A DNA stretch of 64,000 nt from Neurospora intermedia (Eukaryota > Ascomycota > Sordariomycetes > Sordariales > Sordariaceae): contig BTPP01000006.1 in the NCBI GenBank assembly GCA_037102815.1, positions 1,488,001 through 1,552,000 on the forward strand, in the 5' to 3' direction. Below, one piece after another: positions 25,403 to 37,077 of this stretch; position 1 is the first letter of the stretch, and the number at the start of each line of letters is the position of its first letter. Both the position numbers and the translations under genes were made by a program. The notes below the pieces were generated by a model. It did not search any database, was not told the DNA's origin, and saw only the letters and a list, made by a program, of their open reading frames with translations.

Positions 25403-26514
25403 ATGATCTTCAGCAAGGCAGTTCTGGCCGCGGCGGCCATGATGACTTCTTCAACCGTCTTCGCCAGGAGATGCGGAACACCAGGCATGACCTCCGACCA
25501 GGTGGACCGCTTTAACACGCTGGCCACCAAGGCCATGACCAAACTCACTGCGGTAAAGGCAAACTTCCAAAAGGCCGAACTCCAAGATGTGGAGGAGAAG
25601 GTGATCAAAGTCTATGTTCACGTCTTGGCGAATGGTACCAAGGTGGAAGATGGGTATCTTGATGTTAGTTTATCACCACCACACTCACAACTCCCCGCCC
25701 TTTTTCTCTCGTCTTCTCACCTGCTAATGAAAACCTTTGTTCACCGTCATAAAGGAATCCCAAATCCACGAGCAAATCTCGGTCCTCAACGCCGACTTCA
25801 GCTCCGCCAAACTCTCCTTCAACCTGCAAAACGTTTCCTACACCATCGACAATAACTGGGCCAACGGCCTGGAAGAATACGCCTTCAAATCGCAACTGCG
25901 CCGAGGCGACTACTCGGACCTGAACCTCTATTTCCCCTTAACCCTCCCCGATTCCCTGCTCGGGTACTCGCACTTCCCCGTCTCCCTCACTGGAGAGCGA
26001 CAGGATGCCACCAGCCCCAAGGACATCTTCCTTCTCGACGGCGTCGTCATTCGCTCCGACACTTTGCCGTTTGGCAACTATGCCCCCTACAACTTGGGCA
26101 GGACGGCGACGCACGAAACGGGTCATTGGTTTGGTCTCGATCATACTTTTGGCGCGGGCGGGTGTGAGGGTAAAGGGGATATGATTGCGGATACGCCCTT
26201 CGAGGCGTCTCCGGCTTATGGGTGCCCGGTGGGAAGGGATAGTTGCCCGGATCAGGAGGGACTGGATCCGATTCATAACTTTATGGATTATTCTGATGAG
26301 TGAGTTTGTTTCCCATTTTTCTCCTTCGTGTTGTCTTTGGTGGTGTCACTGTTGGTGGTTTTTTGGGGGGGTTTGGGAAAGGGAGAGGAGAGAAAAGCTG
26401 CTAACGATGAGAAAACAAAAAAACAGTGGTTGCATGGAGGAGTTTACCCCGTTGCAAAAGGCTTATATGCACAGTGCCTTTGAGACTTATCGGCAGAATG
26501 TTGCTGGGCCTTAG
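25403..26514 (+). CDS. Secreted M43-family (pappalysin-like) zinc metalloprotease
   Basis: Exons 25403-25663, 25755-26299 and 26427-26514 encode 297 residues, the usual size of fungal MEP1-type extracellular metalloproteases. The first intron has a non-standard GTTAGT donor; the second has GTGAGT and a CTAAC branch site. Splicing across the second recreates the conserved Met-turn motif MDYSDD (Met264). A signal peptide is clear (MIFSKAVLAAAAMMTSSTVFA). The zinc site HETGHWFGLDH gives ligands His207, His211 and His217 with Glu208 as general base. Paired cysteines downstream (GGCEGKGD, YGCPVGRDSC, DGCMEEF) suit disulfide-stabilised secretion. The likely role is extracellular protein degradation; specificity cannot be read. 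The start ATG was taken because it opens the signal peptide directly. Confidence 0.95.
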
Positions 26515-28688
26515 ATGTGAGGGTTGGTTTGAAGATGGAGAGTATGTATGATGGTGTCGAGTTGTATGTTGAGTCGCAGTGTATAATAGGTAATTACTGT
26601 TTGGAATACTTAATGGGATCTGTGCGGCGAGTGGGGGACGGGGGAGGGGGCTGTTTATTTTGGGTTAATGGCTTACCTGCAGACTATCTGCTTCTGTACT
26701 AATAACGACGAGACTTCTTTTCCGATTTGCTCATGGCAAGAAACTGTCAACTTTCCTTTCTTATGATTACTGAAATTGAAAATCAATGGATTTTGATATG
26801 CGTCTGCGTAGGTAGTTGAACAGTGATTGTGGCATCTTCAATCATTTGGGCCCTGGTGTTCCCCAGATTCCCCAAACAGGTATGGTAGTAGATACCTCTA
26901 GGTACCTACCCTAGGTACCTACCTAGCCAATCGCCAAAGTTACGCGATGGTTCTGGATTTGGCTTCACAGAGCTGGTAACCCTAACCCTCAACTAACGTA
27001 CCCCCTGAACAGAGCCGAGCCAGATGATGACTTCGGGCGAACAGTCAATCTTCCAGGGGCTTGAGGTAACTTCAGTTGAAAGTCTTGCAAGACGCAGTTA
27101 TTTGGGAACCATGTGCAGGATACTTGAAGATGACGGTGTGCCTGACATGCGTACCTAGCTAGTGCCGGCAGATGAGTCTATCTCTACTGCGTAGTACGCA
27201 ATCCCGACGTGCGTGATGCAAAAAGGGATGCCATTCGGTGTTATTCTCTTTTTCTAAACAGGGTAGACAGTTGTTCGACTGGCCTTTTTAGGACTGGCAT
27301 CTTCGCGTCTCGTATGGAAATCCTGGCAAAGGCAGCCGGCACTCTACACGTCTAAGCCATCCGGAGGGCACCGGAGCAGCGGGGCTTCTCTAGGATCAAG
27401 ATACGGAACTCCTGGGATGAACACGTCCGAGTTTTCGATGGTAATCCCCGTCCTGGAAGTCCTACTTCCGGATGAACCGGTGGCAGCCGTCTTGGCTTAT
27501 GCTCAATTTCCCCGCCAGCCCCGAACGTCGTAGCGTTTGGCATTCAGTTAGCGATCAGACTTTTGTGCAAAACATCACTCGACCATGTGCCAATAGGTTA
27601 CACCCGAGTGCCTGGTACGACCGTACCACACAGGTCGTCATGGCTTCACCATTGCGCCCCAATAACCCCCGGGATTGAAAATGGATTAAATGGTATGGGA
27701 CTTCCGGGGGGTCCCAAGCAGTTGGGGGGGCCTTCAATCATGGTCCTGTAACAATAGGGGAAAAGAAGGCCGTTGACTGCTTGAGAGACTGCACCAAAGA
27801 CGAAAAAAATCACGCTTCTTCCTCGACTTATATCTGTTTGTCCGCTGAGGCTAGAACACAAGCAACTCGAGTTATAAGACTCCACGTTGCCACACTCGAG
27901 AGTGTTGTTGACAATGAAGTTGCTGACTCCACGGGGTGGGCTCTCTGGATGGAGATGCCGGTAACGAATCATCTCGGTAGAGGATTATAATAGCCTCGGC
28001 AACAAGGGGCGGGAATAGCGCCCTTGTCACGGCCAAGGCGACAACGGCCCAAACAGTAAAGTGATATGATATGATTGCTTAAATCGGCGATAGTCGAGGA
28101 CCTTGGTTTGTTTGATAGTCGAGGTAGGTGGATGTTGAGGTCGGCGTAATGTCATTCTACACAACACAGGGAGACAGGTTCCGAGAGAGTTCATGGTGGC
28201 CACTTGCGACGGATTCGATGCTGGGGCCGGGCTACGGCCGCCAATCTGTCGTATAGCGTGGATGATCGGGTCCTGGCTGGTTCGCCCTGGTTACCTCTGA
28301 CAGGTACCAGTCCGGTGCTTTTCCCCGGCCGCCATGTGACAAAGGGGGGAAAACTTGAGGGGGGTGTTGGGCCCCGGGTCAGGGACAATTGAAGGTCGCC
28401 GTCACACAAAGTTGGCGTGGTGCGCTAATGCGGCGAGAACCAAGCAGAACGAATCGACGTAGTGTAGAATCCATTGAGCCCGATCTCGAAGCGATTGAGA
28501 AAACAGAAGAGGCCCTGGCTGCCTGCCCCCCCGCCGCCGGTTGTCGTGTGCCTGTGCAAGAGCCCAAAAGAGAGAACTGGACCTGAAGGCACTGCACAGG
28601 CCACAGAGCCGGGAGCGCCTGCCTACCTAGAGGTACCTCTACCCCCCTGTGCCCGTGACGGGTCCCGTCTTGCTGATGATGCCCGGGC

Positions 28689-28720
28689 CCCTGTGCCCCT
28701 GTGCCCCTGTGCCCCTGTCC
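28689..28720 (+). repeat. Tandem repeat, 8-bp unit CCCCTGTG
   Basis: About four copies of CCCCTGTG, the last imperfect. It is non-coding and likely a slippage product. Confidence 0.85.
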
Positions 28721-29815
28721 AGGTATTGCCTGTCCCCTGGCATCGCCCAGTTTATCAATTTACCGATTCCACGCGGCGCAAAAGTCTGGAAGTGCGTGTC
28801 ATTGCGGGAGAGACCTGGCTACGCCTACCATAGTACTGCTCGTACAGGTATACAACCCGGCCGGTACGGAACTGCCTGGAAGAGGACGGCGGCGAGGAAC
28901 GAAGAGGACGGAATCAAGGCATCCCCGCAACGGGCGTGCTCCATTCAATCATTCATTCATTCGCGCGACATCATCCAGCTTTATGCCTGCCCTTTCTGTG
29001 TCACGTTTCTCTTTGAGCCTTCAGTTCCCTTCGCCTAATCCGAACGATTAGAGACCAGACGACCCAGGCTTCTAGAGTGCACACTAACGGGACCACTCCG
29101 GACGCCAAAAGCAACAAGGACTGGCACCCACTTCTACTGCCCAAGCCAAGAAGCACCACCTCGACGGCCAATAATCCCAACACGAACCGCCCAATCTGCG
29201 CTCGGCCCACGCCTTCTTTTTCTTCCCAACCGTCTTCTAGATACAAGTCTTTCTTCCCACTTTGCAATCTTCAACCTTGCTAGGGGCCCTTCCGCTTTCT
29301 TTCCCCTCTCTCCAGCAAACCAGGTGCCGAACGAGATAACGAGGTCCTCTGAGCGAGCGAGCGAAGCGATAGCCCAAACGACCCGGACAATTCGAGCCCG
29401 CCAACTGCCACTACACTACACTACGCTAGGTGCACCGATCCAAGCGAGCGAACGAGAGCGAGCCCCCTCGACTGCCCAAATTGTGATACGCCCTCACTTC
29501 GTCTTTTTTTCCGGCGCCCGCCATCCATACACACACGCTGATACCAAGCAAAGCCCGCAAAGCCCGCAAAGCCCAGCCCTCGTTTCCTGGCCCTCCGCCT
29601 CTGAGACAGCGTGACCGCATGCTACAGTCGACCGAGACATCGATTAGTCCGATCACGGCTTGATATTACCGGCCCCCCGATTCCGTCCCGAAAGCTGAAG
29701 CACCACCACCACCACCAGCCCGGGAGGCCCTGTGACGTTGTCTCCAGGCGCACCTACTGTACCTGCCAGCCCTGCCAGCCCTGCCTTGTCAACACCTGTC
29801 GCCAATACTGTCTGA

Positions 29816-29817
<2 letters not shown>

Positions 29818-29847
<30 letters not shown>
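29818..29847 (+). repeat. (GCTT)n microsatellite
   Basis: About seven tandem GCTT units located 210 bp upstream of the proposed first codon of the Zds1-like gene, probably within its promoter or 5' leader. Confidence 0.9.
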
Positions 29848-30058
29848 CTGTCCTCTTAATTGAGGGGTCATCGCTATCCGCGCCAGGTCTCGCTGATCTG
29901 CTTGTGATAGACGACTAATACACTACTCCACGACCCTGTTTGGTTTTGAAAGCAGAAAAAAAAAGAAGAAGAGAAAGAAAACAAAAAGGCACCCGAGGGC
30001 TGCTGTGGCATTCGGCCCATCCTCCTCCCCCCAAATAGGCCTCTATTCTCTTGTCTAG

Positions 30059-32946
30059 ATGATGGTGCGTCCGCATTTCCTCCCTCGCTGGTTCCCGACC
30101 CCCGGATACCGGGATTTGGATCCATGCTCTCGGCGGAGCCGCACGTCAATTTCCGAATATGGATACCGCGTGTCGCTTCCTGGGCGATCGTCTTTGCAGG
30201 AGAGACATGAAAAAATTATGGGTCCTTGTGGATCGGGAGAACCTCCTTTCGACTGACCAACCTGTTGTTATTCCAGCAGACCTCATCCCGTCCCCAAGGC
30301 GATGTTGGCTCCAGTTTCGCCAGCCGACGCGGCCACGACCGACTGTCGATATCCGATCCTAGCCGCCACGTCACCGAGACCATAGGAACAATGTACACCA
30401 TCGACGACGACGACTCCGGTCCCGAAGACGGCCGTCGGGCCAGCCGCCCCCTTAGCTTCATTGCGACCCAGGGAGATCACTTGGAGCGCCTCGCTAGTCT
30501 CGCCGAGGAGCCCTCTGAGGAGAACTCGGGGGATGAACTGCGCCTCGTCCGGACAACCTCAGACAAGACCAAGTCAACACTACACGACACCACTGGCGGA
30601 GAGGGGGGCGATGATGGGTTCATGGGTGGACGCACCTCGAAGGAGTCCAGCACCCTCCCGGTGAGGAAGTCAAGCGACACGAGCAGCTCGTCAGAAAGAC
30701 CCGCCTCTCCGCTTTCGCCCGCGCGCTCGATACGGGAACTCCAGGCCGATGGGTCAGCATCCCAGTTCCCCATGACGAATATCGACGACGCCAACGACAT
30801 TGCACAAGAGTTAAGTAATCTGCAGGCGCTGCGACGGCTATCGATGGATGTTGGGAATTTTAACGACCCCGATCTTCTTCCTTTCTCGAATATGGGCCTA
30901 GTCCAGTCTGGTCCACCATCGGGCGAAGATGATGAAGCAGACCCGTCCCGGTTGCTATGGGTACCTGCGAGAGTACACCCGGAACTCGAACCTACGGCGT
31001 TCAAAGACTTCCTGGAGAATCGCGTGCAGGCAATAAAGCGGCGGTCTAGTGACTCCATGTTGTCAATTGACCTGAACCGAAGTGACTCGACAGGTGGAGG
31101 AGGGGGCTTGAGGAGAAAGAAGTCAATGCTCTCTCGCCAAATCAAGCCGACGAGTGAGGGTATTGACTATGTGGATGGCGCAGAAAGGCTGCAACGGCAG
31201 CGCTCCCTACATGGCGATGGCAGTTCAGAACCTAGCCTGAATGAGTTGGTAGATGATCCTACGAAAGCAGTCAAGAAACTGGCGCTTGAGACTCACCAAG
31301 AGGTGGACGAGGGTGACATCCCGATACTTCCTGCTCCAAGTATGGGTCTAAGACGCTCCACAAAGACAACATACAGAAAAAGCGGCAGTGTACGCGGGAA
31401 CAAACCGTCATTTTCGAAGAGGGCTCATGGAAGACAGTCATCCGAGCTTGAGGATGATATGCCCCCTGTTCCGGCAATGGACGAGGCGTCAAGTCAAGGC
31501 CTGAAGAGGGTACAGTCCGAGCCGGCCTTGGCTGATCTCTACTCACATCCCGAGAAATCGCTGCACACACGGCAAAATTCTGCGCGCGATCCCTCGGGTT
31601 CATCCAAAGACATAACCGTACGACGATCGTTAGAAGACACACCCAACAGACAGAGTCTTCAGGACGAACCAAAGTCGGTTAGCCCGCCTGCCCCGGCCCC
31701 AGCGGAGGTTCTCCCTGTCAAGAAGACTCCGCCCATACCGCCACCCACAACCGCCCCGCCGCCGGTGCCTGCAATCGTTGCGACGCCGCCAGCAGAGACA
31801 AATAAGCAGACTTTGCCCGATAGATCATCCACTCAAAAGGCGGACGAGCCGTCGGCTCGCCCCGAGAAACGTCCGTCGATCGACGCAACCAATTCGACAG
31901 CGCAAGCTAATGGCAAGAGTCAGCCTAAGCCTTCTGCACCGAGCGTAATTACGCAACCCCCGCCGGCATCGGATGAGAAGAAAGCGGACAAGAAAGCGAA
32001 AGAGAAGGAAGAGGTTGAAGCCCCCACCAAATCGTCCGGATGGAAATGGTTCAAGAGTGATGAGAAGGACAAGAAGAAGCGCGAGAAGGAAAAGGAGCGC
32101 GAGAAAGAGGAGCAAGCTCGGAAAGCGAAGAGCAAGGGCGGAGACAAGAGCCATGATGCGACCCGGTTGGACGTTCTACAGAACTCCATTGAAGGCTCTT
32201 CCAAAGGCCGGGAGAGCTTAGTGCTGGATCGGGACAGTATCGATAAGAACGAGGACAAGAAGAAGGAGTCCAAGAAGGAAAAGGAAGGCTTCTTTGGCGG
32301 TCTTTTCGGAGGCAAAAAGAAGGCTGATAAGGAGCCTGCCAAGAAGAAGGAGCAAAACCTACTTACTCCAGAACCTCCCCGCCGAAAACTTGTTCCCGAT
32401 GTCGACTACTCTTGGACTCGCTTCCCGATTATTGAAGAGCGAGCCATTTACCGGATGGCTCACATCAAGCTTGCGAACCCCCGCCGACCTTTACACAGTC
32501 AAGTGCTGCTCAGCAACTTTATGTACTCTTATCTCGCAAAGGTCCAGGCCATGCATCCCCAGCTCAATGTGCCCACCTCACCGCAGCAAAGGCGGTTAGA
32601 GGAAGAGCGCAAGCGCCGTGAAGCCGAACAAAAGGCGGCGCAGCAGCGGGCGATGGAGCAACTCGCCCTTGAACAACAAATGGCGGCGATGTCTGGCCAG
32701 ACCGATTTCAACTTTGAGTACCATCGCGTAAGTTAACGTTTGCCTAAGCCGAAAAATGGTTGCGCTTAAAGATACTAACACCTCATTCAGGCTGGAAATG
32801 GTTACGGCGAGGCATCGGGCGGCGGCACTCAGTACGTTGATGACGCTCAGATCTATGAATACGAGCAACAACGGAACGAATCTCGCGCCCGCCAGGAACA
32901 ACAACAAGAAAATGGCAAAGATGGCGAGGCAAAGGACATGTGGTAG
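30059..32946 (+). CDS. zds1: Zds1/Zds2-family PP2A-binding regulator
   Basis: The C-terminal Zds motif is clear at about residues 712-755 (DYSWTRFPIIEERAIYRM, then a segment ending SNFMYSYLAKVQ), as is the family's N-terminal block (LQALRRLSMDVGNFNDPDLL, later WVPARVHPELE). In yeast Zds proteins bind the Cdc55 B subunit of PP2A and act in mitotic entry, polarity and stress. The main exon is 30277-32727, and the last exon 32791-32946 (GTAAGT donor, TACTAAC branch). The 5' end is less certain. The frame is conserved upstream of ATG 30391 (SRRGHDRLSISDPSRHVTE), so I propose a 6-nt coding first exon 30059-30064 with a GTGCGT donor spliced to CAG at 30277, giving 870 residues. Starting at 30391 gives 830. 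The middle is disordered and Pro/Lys/Glu-rich, with a KKXKEKE-type basic-acidic block before the Zds domain. Confidence 0.85.
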
Positions 32947-34610
32947 GGCGACCACGGCCCGTCTTCCACGTGGTCCAGACTCTGCCTAGCTGGTTGAAGA
33001 AGTTTGTGGTACCAGTCCCAGGCCATCACTCTGGTGGATTAAATTGCACGTCAGGCTTGACTGACGTCTTGTGGGGCGAGGAATAAGAGATTGGGCCAGG
33101 CTGCTTTATAGTGCGAGAGGAGGTAGTGGGACATTTGACAAGAGCATATTGTACTTAGCTAATCTTCCTTTTCTTTTCGACTTTGTAAACAAGAGCAGCA
33201 GCAGGAGGAGGAGGAGGAGGAGGAGGAGGAGGAGAAGGAGAAACAACACGAAAAGCAGCCCAGCAGCGAGCATCGGGATTGGCGTATCGGGACACAAATG
33301 TCATGGAATGGGGGAGGCGGCAAGGCGATGAAAGATATATATTTATTGGGTGTTGTAAAAGAGAGCAATGGTTGAGAGTGGATGGATGGCAGGTAGGAAG
33401 GAAATGGGTTGGGAATTCACTGCAACTCTGTTTTCCTTTTTTTCTCAACATGTTGCGAGTCGGGATCTATCTACCCTTGAGAGGAGAGAGACAAAGAGTT
33501 GATCATCCTGTTTTGTATCACAACGCAAAAATGACACGACAATCTGTTGGTCCCCCCTTGGGAGCAACTCTCTTCTTCTTCTTGACAGCGATTTTTGGGC
33601 TGCCCGCTGCACCAGATTTGGAAACAACAACTGTCTTGAGTACCTTGTTGATCCTCTTGCTGTCGGACTTGAGCTGAGCTTCCCCTGGCTTCGTTTGCAA
33701 TTATGTACCTACTAGCTAGGTGATGCCGAGTAGGTAGAACGGTATGATGATGTGTTAAACTGGAGTACCTAATCCACACAGCTGACACTGCAGTGTTGGC
33801 AGCGCCTGGCACTCTGGCAGGGCGATGCCCTCGAGGGCGGTGTCGCGCTTCCAGCTTGCCACGCCCGTCTGCCCGGCTGGTGCCTGCCCCTGGCGGTCAC
33901 CACTTGCATGGCCTCTAACACTATAGGCGCTCAATAGGGAAGGCGGGAGCTGTAGACATGTACCAAGGTAGCCTAGAGGTACCCACCTCACCCGCCCGTC
34001 CAGCTGGAGCCAAGACAGAAAAGACACAGCGAGAGCTCCCCTCCCCCGTCCTGGCCCCTCCTGTCACGGTTTGGCCTCAGTTTTCAATCACTGCTTGGAA
34101 CCACCTACGCCGTGAACTCTCCCGTTCGGCCTCTCTGAAAATCTTCCCGACATCAACCACCATCCAAAAAAAAACGTATCTTCCATACCTACCTACCTCT
34201 ATCCTCTCCGTCTCTGGGGCTCTCTGTTGACCTCCGCCTCGTGTAATATTCTTTCTTACTTCGACTCGATTCTCGGGCCGCCGTTGTCCGTTTCTGCTTG
34301 ATACCCCGCCTCCCGGTCGCGACCAAACGCCCGTCTGTTGTTGCTTCAGCTTTCGGCACCATCACCGCCCGGTTGCGCATTTGTCGACATTGACTTTCCA
34401 CTTTCCACTTTCCACCACATACTTGGCACCGCACTACGCCCACCGTCAGCTACCTTTTACCCCTTCACGTGTAGCTTCCCATTCGGCCTTCAGCTCTCCC
34501 TCCATTCCGATCCCCAACACTCCTCGTCCTCGTCTGGTTGCCGAAGCCAGCAAATACCCAACCTCCCCCAACGCACATCTCAGTCTTCTGTATTGAAGCC
34601 CTCTACCGGG
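32947..34610. other. Intergenic spacer of 1.7 kb
   Basis: It holds the 3' UTR of the Zds1-like gene and the CT-rich promoter and 5' leader of the DUF2433 gene. An AGG microsatellite lies at 33194-33240. No ORF is supported. Confidence 0.6.
33194..33240 (+). repeat. (AGC/AGG)n trinucleotide microsatellite
   Basis: AGC units followed by about eleven AGG units and AGA/AGG variants, in the probable 3' UTR of the Zds1-like gene. Confidence 0.9.
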
Positions 34611-37077
34611 ATGGCATCTGTGAGCTTCTCCTCCCTTCTTTTTCTGCTTTCCCCCCTCTCGCTGTCCAGCTTCAGCACGTTCCCCAACCACCATCCCACC
34701 TCTTCCCCACCATACACTACTCCGATCACCGTCATATCTCGTCGAGCATGTCTGGCTGCTATCGCCTTGACCGCCCGGCTGTCTACCGAGCTGGAGCCGA
34801 CACGCCCTCGTCGCCTGTCGCTACCTTGACGCGTGTTTGCTAACTTGACACGCTCCTCGATAGCAACCCCGTAATACATACAACGCCCCCGGGTTTCTGC
34901 CCAATGGTGCCGCTCCTCATCAGGGCCCAGTACCCGGCGCTACACCTCTCCTCCCGAACCAAGGCCGCATTTTGGAAACTGGTCCCACCAGAGTTCTCTG
35001 CATTGCAGACGTTCGAGGCAAGTTTCTCCTCCAGTGTTATCCTGTCCCGGCTGCTGGTTTGCGCCTTGTTTACTGACTTGCCCCTTCCTTCTTGCAGGTA
35101 ACCTTCGGTCCTTGAACGAGCTCGCCAAGGCCGCCCGCGCCAACTATATCATCCACACTGGTGACTTTGGTTTCTACGACGAGACATCTCTCGAGCGTAT
35201 TGCGGAGAAGTGCGATATCCCCGGCCCAACTCTGGTCTTGCCTCGCTGACCAACATTTGAACAGGACATTGAAACATGTTGCCCAATATTCGCCCCTGAT
35301 TTCCGAGACCACCAAGAAGGCCATTGCGCAAGCCGCTTCCGGCCCCGTCAAGAGCCGCTTCCCCGCTAGCGAGCTTCCTCTTTCCGAGCTGCCTCTCCTC
35401 ATTTCGGGCGAACTGAAGCTGGATGTTCCCGTGTACACGGTTTGGGGCGCCTGTGAAGATGTCCGGGTGCTTGAGAAGTTCAGATCAGGAGAGTACAAGG
35501 TGCCCAACCTGTTTGTGATCGACGAGTCTCGGTCGAAGCTCCTCGAAATCGGCGGTGTCAAGCTTCGTCTTCTTGGTTTGGGTGGTGCTGTCGTTATGCA
35601 CAAGCTTTTCGACAACGGCGAAGGACGGACTACGATCGCTGGTGGACAAGGTACTATGTGGACTACACTTCTCCAGATGGGCGAGCTTGTCGACACTGCC
35701 AATCGCGTCTACGACCCTACCGAAACACGCATCTTCATCACCCACGCTTCGCCCGCTCGTGAGGGTATCCTCAACCAGCTTTCGGTAACTCTCAAGGCGG
35801 ATTTCTCCATCTCGGCTGGTCTTCATTTCCGGTACGGAAGCTCGTACAATGAGTTTAGCGTCAACCCGACGTTGGATCACTACCGTGGAAAGCTGGCCGC
35901 TAGTAAGGCATCTTTCAACGATGTGTGGGAAACCGTCCGCAGTGAGGTTGAGCCCGCGATCCAGCAGAACGACGTCCAACAGACCTTGCTGAAGAACGCA
36001 CTCAGTGTTGTTGAGAAGATGCCTACGACCGCTGCTGGTGGAAACCCTTTTGGTGGTGCAGCTGCGGGTCAGTCGGCCGCCGCGCTCGGCCAAGTCGATG
36101 AGAGCGCCTTTAAGAACATGTGGAACTTCAACCTTGCTGATGCCGCGTTTGGATGGCTGGTGCTGGAAATTCATGACGGAAGGATTGGAACCGAAATGAG
36201 AGCTCAGGGATTTAACTTCTCCCACCGCGGGGCTAAGCAGCCCGTGTATGCGGCCCAGGGTGCCGTCCCGCCCTCGACCGGAGGGACTAACCCCGTTCCT
36301 ACTGGCCCCGCTGCCGCTTCTACACCCGTTCAACCCGCAGCCCAGCCCGCGCCTGCGGTACCTGCGGTCCCTGTTGTTCCCAAGCAGCCCCCCGCGCAAA
36401 CTGCTAAGCCCGCTGCCCCGTCGCCGGCTCCGACACAACCCAAGGCGGCTACACCACAGCCTGCTGCCGCCTCACCCGCATCAAGAGAGTCTGAGAAGCC
36501 GGCATCCGCTCCCACGAACGGGGCTTCCAATAATCCGGAGCCTACCCCTTCTCCGGCGCCCAAGAGCGCTGCAGAAAGCATCATTGGCCTCTTTGTCATG
36601 CAACCACCGAACGATGACGCCATCCCTGGCCTGTTCGCGGAGGAGGACAGGTCCAAGATCGTCAAGGTTGATAAGTGGGGCCAGAACAACAGAGTAGTCA
36701 TTTTCAAGACGGTCGAGGATCGTGACGGTGCCTTGGATCGCTTGCCCCAGGAATACAAGTCTCGTGGCACTGGCTCGGACGACCGCTCGAAGCCGCTCAT
36801 CAAGGTCTTTAACCCTCCCTCCTCAAGACCCTTCAACACCCGTGGCGGCGCCGGGACGTGGGCCAGCAGCAGAGGTGGTCGGGAAGGTACCCAGAGCGGA
36901 TACCGGAGCGCTGGTGGCGGAACTGCTAGCGATAGTGAAGGCGCTGGTCGTCGTGGAGGTCGCGGAGGTTCCAGAGGCGGCCGTGGTGGTGAGCGCGGCG
37001 GACGTGGCTCGCGCCGTGGGGGCTTGAAGGGTGACGGAAGCCCGGCTGCGACTTCTGCTACCCCGGCTGACTCTTAG
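34611..37077 (+). CDS. DUF2433 metallophosphoesterase-like protein with RGG tail
   Basis: Four exons, 34611-34619, 34864-35017, 35098-35209 and 35265-37077, encode 695 residues. Exon 1 is only nine bases (Met-Ala-Ser). Intron 2 has a GC donor (GCAAGT) and is required to keep CIADVRGNLRSLNEL intact. Intron 3 (GTGCGA donor) restores ERIAEKTLKHVAQYSPL. Motifs resembling a metallophosphoesterase core are DVRGN (52-56), HTGDFGFYD (74-82), VWGACED, FITHASP and SAGLHFRYG; the first aspartate box has Arg where the family has His, so activity is uncertain. A Pro/Ala/Thr-rich linker at about 425-531 leads to a small C-terminal segment and an arginine-glycine-rich tail (about 653-680) typical of RNA-binding or condensate proteins. 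DUF2433 is fungal and, as far as I know, uncharacterised. Confidence 0.92.
35018..35097 (+). other. GC-AG intron in the DUF2433 gene
   Basis: The exon ends GACGTTCGAG at 35017 and the intron begins GCAAGT. A TACTGAC branch site and TTGCAG acceptor end it at 35097. Only this splice joins DVR to GNLRS in frame; no GT donor nearby does. Confidence 0.85.

Larger units (their letters stand above)
26515..30058. other. Intergenic spacer of 3.5 kb with Zds1-like 5' region
   Basis: Mostly non-coding. It contains simple repeats (28689-28720, 29818-29847), several TACCTAGGTACC-type palindromic stretches near 26890-26925, and a pyrimidine- and CGA-rich segment from about 29000 that looks like a long 5' leader of the downstream gene. 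No ORF shows family resemblance. Confidence 0.55.

Noticed and set aside
26977-26989. TAACCCTAACCCT, telomere-like repeat
   Set aside because: Only two units; expected by chance and far from any chromosome-end signature.
35485-36438. 317-codon minus-strand ORF
   Set aside because: Antisense shadow of the DUF2433 gene.
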